Assembly (NCBI GenBank): GCA_013153825.1 | Contig: JAADDP010000052.1 | Coordinates: forward strand, 1 to 10,571 | Reading direction: 5' to 3' | Source of the DNA: Campylobacterota bacterium | Lineage (GTDB): Bacteria > Campylobacterota > Campylobacteria > Campylobacterales > Sulfurovaceae | Length of the DNA: 10,571 nt | Shown: positions 7,038 to 10,571 of the stretch, piece by piece | Position numbering within the stretch: position 1 is the first letter of the stretch | Layout of the letters: each line of letters starts with the position of its first letter | Program-made: the position numbers and the translations under genes | The notes under the pieces: generated by a model | Database searches by the model: none | What the model was told of the DNA's origin: nothing | What the model saw: the letters and a program-made list of their open reading frames with translations, nothing else

Positions 7038-8054
7038 ATGAAGCCTCTTAGACCATTCACCCTTCTAATACTACTCTCAATCTTCTCCTTCTCCTTAGAG
7101 ATTGAGTATAGTTATACCCCAAAGAGGGTGTATGAAAATCAGGTATTTCCAATAACATTTTTGAGTATAGATAAGGTATTTGGTGAGATATCATTCAACT
7201 TTCCAAATAGAGAGCCTATATCTAAAAGGGCTGTGATAATTCAGAGTGGAAATAAGACATTCTACACATTCTACTTTAAGACTACAGGTGAGAAGTTTGA
7301 AGTTCCATATGTGGCCGTAAATTTGAATGGTAAGATAGTTATGTTAAAAGGTATCTCTATAGATGTTGAGCCTCTTCCTTATAGAGATGATTTTTGTGGG
7401 GTTATAGCCTCAGGTTTAAAGATAAAGAGTAGACAGGTGTCGGTCTATGATGAGAAGACAAATTTAGTATCTCTCCTTATAGAGGCTTATGATGCAAATT
7501 TAGAGGATATCTACATTAAAGATGCCATAGAGAATAGTATCGGTAATATCAGAAGAGATGGCTCTATGGTTGAGATAAACTACTATGTTCAACTCCCTAT
7601 AGAGCAGACTAAGTTGAAATTTTCATACTTTGATATAATCAAAAGTAGTTTTGTTGAACAGAGTATATCGATAGATATAGATGATGGTTCAGTCGCTGCA
7701 CAGACAGACTTAAATCCAAAAGATGATAAGTTTGAGGAGCTAAAGAGGGGGATTACAATATCCATAACAATTATATTTGCTATACTGTTTATCTGGAAAA
7801 GAGATATATTCTACCTTATGGTGGCACTCCTCTCCTCTATTCTTCTGATTATTCTCTATATACCACTATCAAATATATGTGTAAAGCCCAACTCGCCAAT
7901 ATATATAATTCCTACATTCAATAGTACAATTGGGGGATATACTGAACATAGAGTTACAACAGTAGAGTTGGCAAAGAGGGGAGATTACCATAAAATTGAG
8001 TATAAGAAAGGTATTATCGGGTGGATAAAAGATGAAGATATTTGCAAAGATTAG
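7038..8054 (+). CDS. Periplasmic protein with two membrane helices and C-terminal SH3-like domain (Cj0515-like position)
   Basis: The 338-residue protein has no assigned function that I know of. It begins with a signal-like segment (about 1-20: basic MKPLRP, then a leucine/phenylalanine core; no lipobox). Residues 21-235 are beta-rich and presumably periplasmic, somewhat like the BatD-type beta-sandwich regions (weak resemblance only). Two hydrophobic helices, about 238-253 and 257-277, are joined by a short KRD turn, probably cytoplasmic by the positive-inside rule. Residues 281-338 therefore return to the periplasm and resemble a bacterial SH3 domain, ending with GIIGWIKDEDI, the usual G-x-x-G-W-[IV] ending strand. 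Bacterial SH3 domains often bind peptidoglycan, so a cell-wall role is a fair inference. The same slot between purQ and plsC is occupied by Cj0515 in C. jejuni (from memory). The start is two bases after the purQ stop; the ribosome binding site is weak (AAAGGG 14 bases away), so coupling is likely. The 3' end overlaps plsC by 23 bases. Confidence 0.85.
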   Translation: MKPLRPFTLLILLSIFSFSLEIEYSYTPKRVYENQVFPITFLSIDKVFGEISFNFPNREPISKRAVIIQSGNKTFYTFYFKTTGEKFEVPYVAVNLNGKIVMLKGISIDVEPLPYRDDFCGVIASGLKIKSRQVSVYDEKTNLVSLLIEAYDANLEDIYIKDAIENSIGNIRRDGSMVEINYYVQLPIEQTKLKFSYFDIIKSSFVEQSISIDIDDGSVAAQTDLNPKDDKFEELKRGITISITIIFAILFIWKRDIFYLMVALLSSILLIILYIPLSNICVKPNSPIYIIPTFNSTIGGYTEHRVTTVELAKRGDYHKIEYKKGIIGWIKDEDICKD

Positions 8055-8742
8055 ATTTTTCATTAAGGCTTTTACAATATATCTAGTGGCAGGAGGTGTA
8101 ATGGTACCTCTTATGTTAATCTTCAAAGATAGAAGTTACATACTGCATAGATATAATGCCATAATTATGAAACTGATTGGTGGGAGGATAGAGAGGCATG
8201 GAGAGAGAGATGGTAGTGCAGATCTCTTTGTATTAAACCATCAGGGTGTTATCGATATAATAGCACTTGAGGCTGATGAGAATAGTAATATAAGGTGGAT
8301 AGCAAAAAAAGAGCTGTTTGAGCTTCCATGGCTTGGAAATCTTCTAAAACTTCCCGAGATGATAAGTGTAGATAGAGAGAATAAGGCTGGACTTGTAAAG
8401 CTTCTAAAAGATGCAAAGGCTCTCAAGGAGTCTGAGCCACCACATAAAATTATGGCCATATTTCCAGAGGGGACGAGAAATCCTAAACAGAGACTTAGAA
8501 AGTTTAAGAGTGGTACAAAACTTCTGGCTGAAAAGTTAAACTTGAAAATCCAACCAATTGTAATTACAAATAGTAAAAAACTTCTAAATGAGCATGAGTT
8601 AACTGCAGAGTCAACGACAGTTCATATCACATATCTAGATAGCTTCACTCCAGATAGGAGAGATAGAGAGTGGTTTAAGAGGCTTCAAGAGCAGATGCAA
8701 GAGGTTATAGATAGAGAGGCTAGTTTAGGAAGATATAGGTGA
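8032..8742 (+). CDS. plsC: PlsC, 1-acyl-sn-glycerol-3-phosphate acyltransferase
   Basis: This inner-membrane enzyme adds the second acyl chain to lysophosphatidic acid, giving phosphatidic acid for membrane phospholipids. It is 236 residues. An N-terminal hydrophobic segment (about 9-31) anchors it. The four family blocks are present: catalytic NHQGVID (69-75; His70 and Asp75 in the HX4D arrangement); block II around 110-115, EMISVDR-like with Asp114-Arg115; block III FPEGTR at 144-149; and block IV QPIVIT at 174-179. The C-terminal part is charged and helical. The ATG at 8032 lies inside the end of the SH3-protein gene (23-base overlap), with GGTGGA a few bases upstream. The gene order agrees with C. 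jejuni Cj0516. Substrate acyl preference cannot be read from the sequence. Confidence 0.94.
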   Translation: MKIFAKIRFFIKAFTIYLVAGGVMVPLMLIFKDRSYILHRYNAIIMKLIGGRIERHGERDGSADLFVLNHQGVIDIIALEADENSNIRWIAKKELFELPWLGNLLKLPEMISVDRENKAGLVKLLKDAKALKESEPPHKIMAIFPEGTRNPKQRLRKFKSGTKLLAEKLNLKIQPIVITNSKKLLNEHELTAESTTVHITYLDSFTPDRRDREWFKRLQEQMQEVIDREASLGRYR

Positions 8743-8996
8743 TGTATAGAGAGTATCTAAGCAGAGCTTTAAATGTAGATATGGATAGCTTAAAAGATGA
8801 GTTGAGACTAAAGCTAATTCTCAAGGCTAGGTTGACCAAGAAGGAGCTGAAGATATTGAATGGCTCGATTGGGGGGGAAGAGGTTGAGCCTCTCATTCAG
8901 AGTTTAAATATTGATAGCAGTAGATATAGGGAGCTTAAGCTAAATATAGAGAGGAAGCTTAACAGTCAAAAACTTTTAAAGGAGATTTTCAAGTGA
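8742..8996 (+). CDS. Small unrecognised protein, possible helix-turn-helix
   Basis: I do not recognise this 84-residue protein. It is predicted mainly helical, charged and soluble, with no membrane segment, signal peptide or cysteine. I chose the ATG at 8742, which overlaps the plsC TGA by one base (TGATG); a GTG at 8739 would add one residue. The stop overlaps the leuS GTG by four bases, so it is embedded in the operon and is very likely translated. Residues 31-73 (LTKKELKIL to ERKL) can be laid without gaps over the 43-residue LuxR/GerE-type core pattern LTxxExxxL...L-x-I...NIxxKL, with agreement at LT, E, L, G, L, I, NI and RKL. That suggests a small DNA- or RNA-binding or protein-docking fold, but basic recognition residues are few, so the function stays open. 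Confidence 0.75.
   Translation: MYREYLSRALNVDMDSLKDELRLKLILKARLTKKELKILNGSIGGEEVEPLIQSLNIDSSRYRELKLNIERKLNSQKLLKEIFK
8978..8984 (+). promoter_or_regulatory. Ribosome binding site of leuS
   Basis: AAAGGAG, inside the last codons of the small upstream gene, lies eight bases before the GTG at 8993. It decides the leuS start: the reading frame then opens with [12 protein letters not shown], the usual LeuRS N terminus. Confidence 0.8.
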
Positions 8997-10571
8997 GTTA
9001 TAATCCAAAAGAGATAGAGGCTAAATGGAGAACTATATGGGATAAGGTAGATGCCTTTGAGCCTAAAGATGATAGAGATATGCCTAAAAAATATATCTTA
9101 AGTATGTTTCCATTTCCTAGTGGAAGATTGCATATGGGGCATGTTAGAAACTATGCAATTGGCGATGCTATGGCTAGATACTATAGAAAGCAGGGATATA
9201 ATGTTCTACACCCTATCGGTTGGGATGCCTTCGGAATGCCTGCAGAGAATGCAGCTATAAAACATAAGAGACACCCTAAAGAGTGGACATATAGTAATAT
9301 TGAGTATATGAAAAATGAGTTAAAATCTTTAGGTTTCTCATTCTCCAAGAGTAGGGAGTTTGCAACTTGCGACCCTCTATATACAAAGTGGGAGCAGGAG
9401 TTTATTATTGAGATGTTCAATAGTGGACTTCTATATAGAGAACTTGCAACAGTTAATTGGTGTGATGATTGCAATACAGTTTTGGCAAATGAGCAGGTAG
9501 AGGATGGTAATTGTTGGAGGTGTGGAAATGTAGTTCTCCAGAAGCAGATGCCTAGCTACTATATCGATATATTAAAATATGCAGATGAGCTTTTAGAGGA
9601 TTTAAAACTTCTAGATGGTAAGTGGCCAAGCCAAGTTTTAACAATGCAGAGGAATTGGATTGGAAGATCTGAGGGGTTAGAGTTTAACTTTGATTTGGAT
9701 GGAGAGAGTATAGATAAGCTTAATGGAAAAATATCCAAATTTACTGTATTTACCACTAGACCAGATACAATATATGGAGTAACATATACAGCGTTAGCTC
9801 CTGAACACAAGATTGTTAAAGAGTTAATGGATAGTGGTAGAGTTGATGGAGTTACCAGAGAGGCTCTAGATAAGATGTTAAATATGAGTGAGAGGGATAG
9901 GGCGATGGCTAGGAAGGAGGGCTACTACCTAGGTATTGATGCTATCCACCCTCTCACAAAGAAAAAAGTTCCAGTCTGGGTTGCAAACTTTGTATTGGCG
10001 AGTTATGGGAGTGGAGCTGTGATGAGTGTTCCTGCACATGATGAGAGGGATTTTGAGTTTGCAAAAGAGTATAATCTTCCACTAAAAATAGTAATTGAGG
10101 GGGGAGATAAAAATAGCGCATATACGGGCGATGGAAAGCTAATAGATTCGGCTGAATTCTCAGGGCTACCGAACCAAGAGGCTAAGGGTAAAATTATTAA
10201 TCTCTTTGAGGAGAGGGGCTTAGGAGAGCGAAAGATAAACTATAAGCTTAGAAACTGGGGGGTTAGCCGTCAGAGATATTGGGGGGCTCCAATCCCCCTA
10301 ATTCACTGCAAAAGGTGTGGTCTTGTACCAGAGAAGAGAGAGAATTTACCGGTAACGCTACCAGATGATGTTGAGATTACAGGTGAGGGAAATCCACTAG
10401 ATAACCATCCGACTTGGAAATATTGTAGATGTTCAAAGTGTGGTTCAGATGCCATAAGAGAGACAGATACACTCGATACATTTATACAATCTAGCTGGTA
10501 TCAATTCAGATATGCCACTGACCCGAAGAGGTGGGAAGAGGTTGGAATTGATAAGAGAGATGTAAATTATT
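8993..10571 (+). CDS. leuS: LeuS, leucyl-tRNA synthetase (N-terminal 526 residues; 3' end outside window)
   Basis: This cytoplasmic class I aminoacyl-tRNA synthetase charges tRNA-Leu. I translated it from GTG at 8993 and the frame stays open to the edge. Visible parts: the N-terminal segment NPKEIEAKW (4-12); the HIGH-type ATP motif HMGH at 47-50 within [27 protein letters not shown] (77-88); a zinc knuckle with Cys157, Cys160, Cys174 and Cys177; the CP1 editing domain with TTRPDT at 254-259 and [15 protein letters not shown] at 339-353 (editing Asp350); the return to the catalytic core at [11 protein letters not shown] (421-431); a second cysteine set at 439/442 and 480/483; and [13 protein letters not shown] at 491-503. 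The KMSKS loop, anticodon-binding domain and stop codon are beyond the window. The start overlaps the small upstream gene by four bases. In many Campylobacterota leuS precedes lptE-like and folC genes, which cannot be checked here. Confidence 0.97.
   Translation, partial: MSYNPKEIEAKWRTIWDKVDAFEPKDDRDMPKKYILSMFPFPSGRLHMGHVRNYAIGDAMARYYRKQGYNVLHPIGWDAFGMPAENAAIKHKRHPKEWTYSNIEYMKNELKSLGFSFSKSREFATCDPLYTKWEQEFIIEMFNSGLLYRELATVNWCDDCNTVLANEQVEDGNCWRCGNVVLQKQMPSYYIDILKYADELLEDLKLLDGKWPSQVLTMQRNWIGRSEGLEFNFDLDGESIDKLNGKISKFTVFTTRPDTIYGVTYTALAPEHKIVKELMDSGRVDGVTREALDKMLNMSERDRAMARKEGYYLGIDAIHPLTKKKVPVWVANFVLASYGSGAVMSVPAHDERDFEFAKEYNLPLKIVIEGGDKNSAYTGDGKLIDSAEFSGLPNQEAKGKIINLFEERGLGERKINYKLRNWGVSRQRYWGAPIPLIHCKRCGLVPEKRENLPVTLPDDVEITGEGNPLDNHPTWKYCRCSKCGSDAIRETDTLDTFIQSSWYQFRYATDPKRWEEVGIDKRDVNY

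Noticed and set aside
7665..7690. GATATAGAT-like short tandem pattern
   Set aside because: It encodes the acidic SIDIDDG stretch of the SH3 protein using ATA/GAT codons; no longer array exists.
7869..9810. Minus-strand frames under the SH3 gene, plsC and leuS (85, 72, 97 and 83 codons)
   Set aside because: Each is fully antisense to, or crosses boundaries of, well-supported plus-strand genes.
1..10571. Mobile elements, CRISPR arrays, tRNA/rRNA genes, prophage or defence genes
   Set aside because: No transposase or integrase motifs, no spaced direct repeats, no cloverleaf with CCA or T-loop, and no toxin, nuclease or restriction domains were seen; the codon style is uniform along the window.

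Overview
The window looks like a chromosomal, vertically inherited segment from an AT-rich member of the Campylobacterota (the former Epsilonproteobacteria). Three things suggest this. Protein sequences and family choices fit: PAS-GGDEF, ClpB, CtpA, a separate PurS, and a periplasmic SH3 protein. The gene order clpB, then divergent ctpA-purC-purS-purQ-SH3 protein-plsC, matches from memory the Campylobacter jejuni region around Cj0509c-Cj0516. Codon use is AT-rich, with AGA/AGG for nearly all arginines. Genus cannot be set from the sequence alone. GC is roughly 35-40% by eye on sampled lines.

Layout. Positions 1-3880 are a minus-strand block read right to left: clpB (protein disaggregase), a membrane-anchored TPR protein, and the 5' two thirds or so of a membrane-anchored PAS-GGDEF gene that leaves the window at position 1. 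Positions 3881-4060 are a divergent promoter region. It holds a perfect TTGACA-17-TATAAT promoter for clpB with a heat-shock HspR (HAIR-like) operator candidate on it, and a weaker promoter candidate for ctpA. From 4061 to the right edge is a tightly packed plus-strand block: ctpA (periplasmic S41 protease), purC, purS, purQ (purine synthesis), a Campylobacterota-type periplasmic SH3/two-membrane-helix protein, plsC (phospholipid acyltransferase), an unrecognised 84-residue protein, and leuS (leucyl-tRNA synthetase), which is cut by the right edge. Most junctions overlap or have a few bases of gap, so this is probably one long operon of housekeeping genes.

How they fit together. The minus-strand unit links a stress chaperone to a TPR adaptor and a probable c-di-GMP enzyme. 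The plus-strand unit combines nucleotide, lipid, tRNA charging and envelope quality-control functions, likely co-expressed for growth. PurS and PurQ need a PurL that is not in the window.

No mobile element, CRISPR array, tRNA, rRNA or defence system is visible. There is no stretch above 300 bases without a gene; the largest gap is the 180-base divergent promoter region. The observations most worth a second look are regulatory: the HAIR-like site on the clpB promoter, and an RNA hairpin that would hide the ribosome binding site of the TPR gene just downstream of clpB. The small gene before leuS, whose spacing resembles a LuxR/GerE-type helix-turn-helix, is also worth checking.
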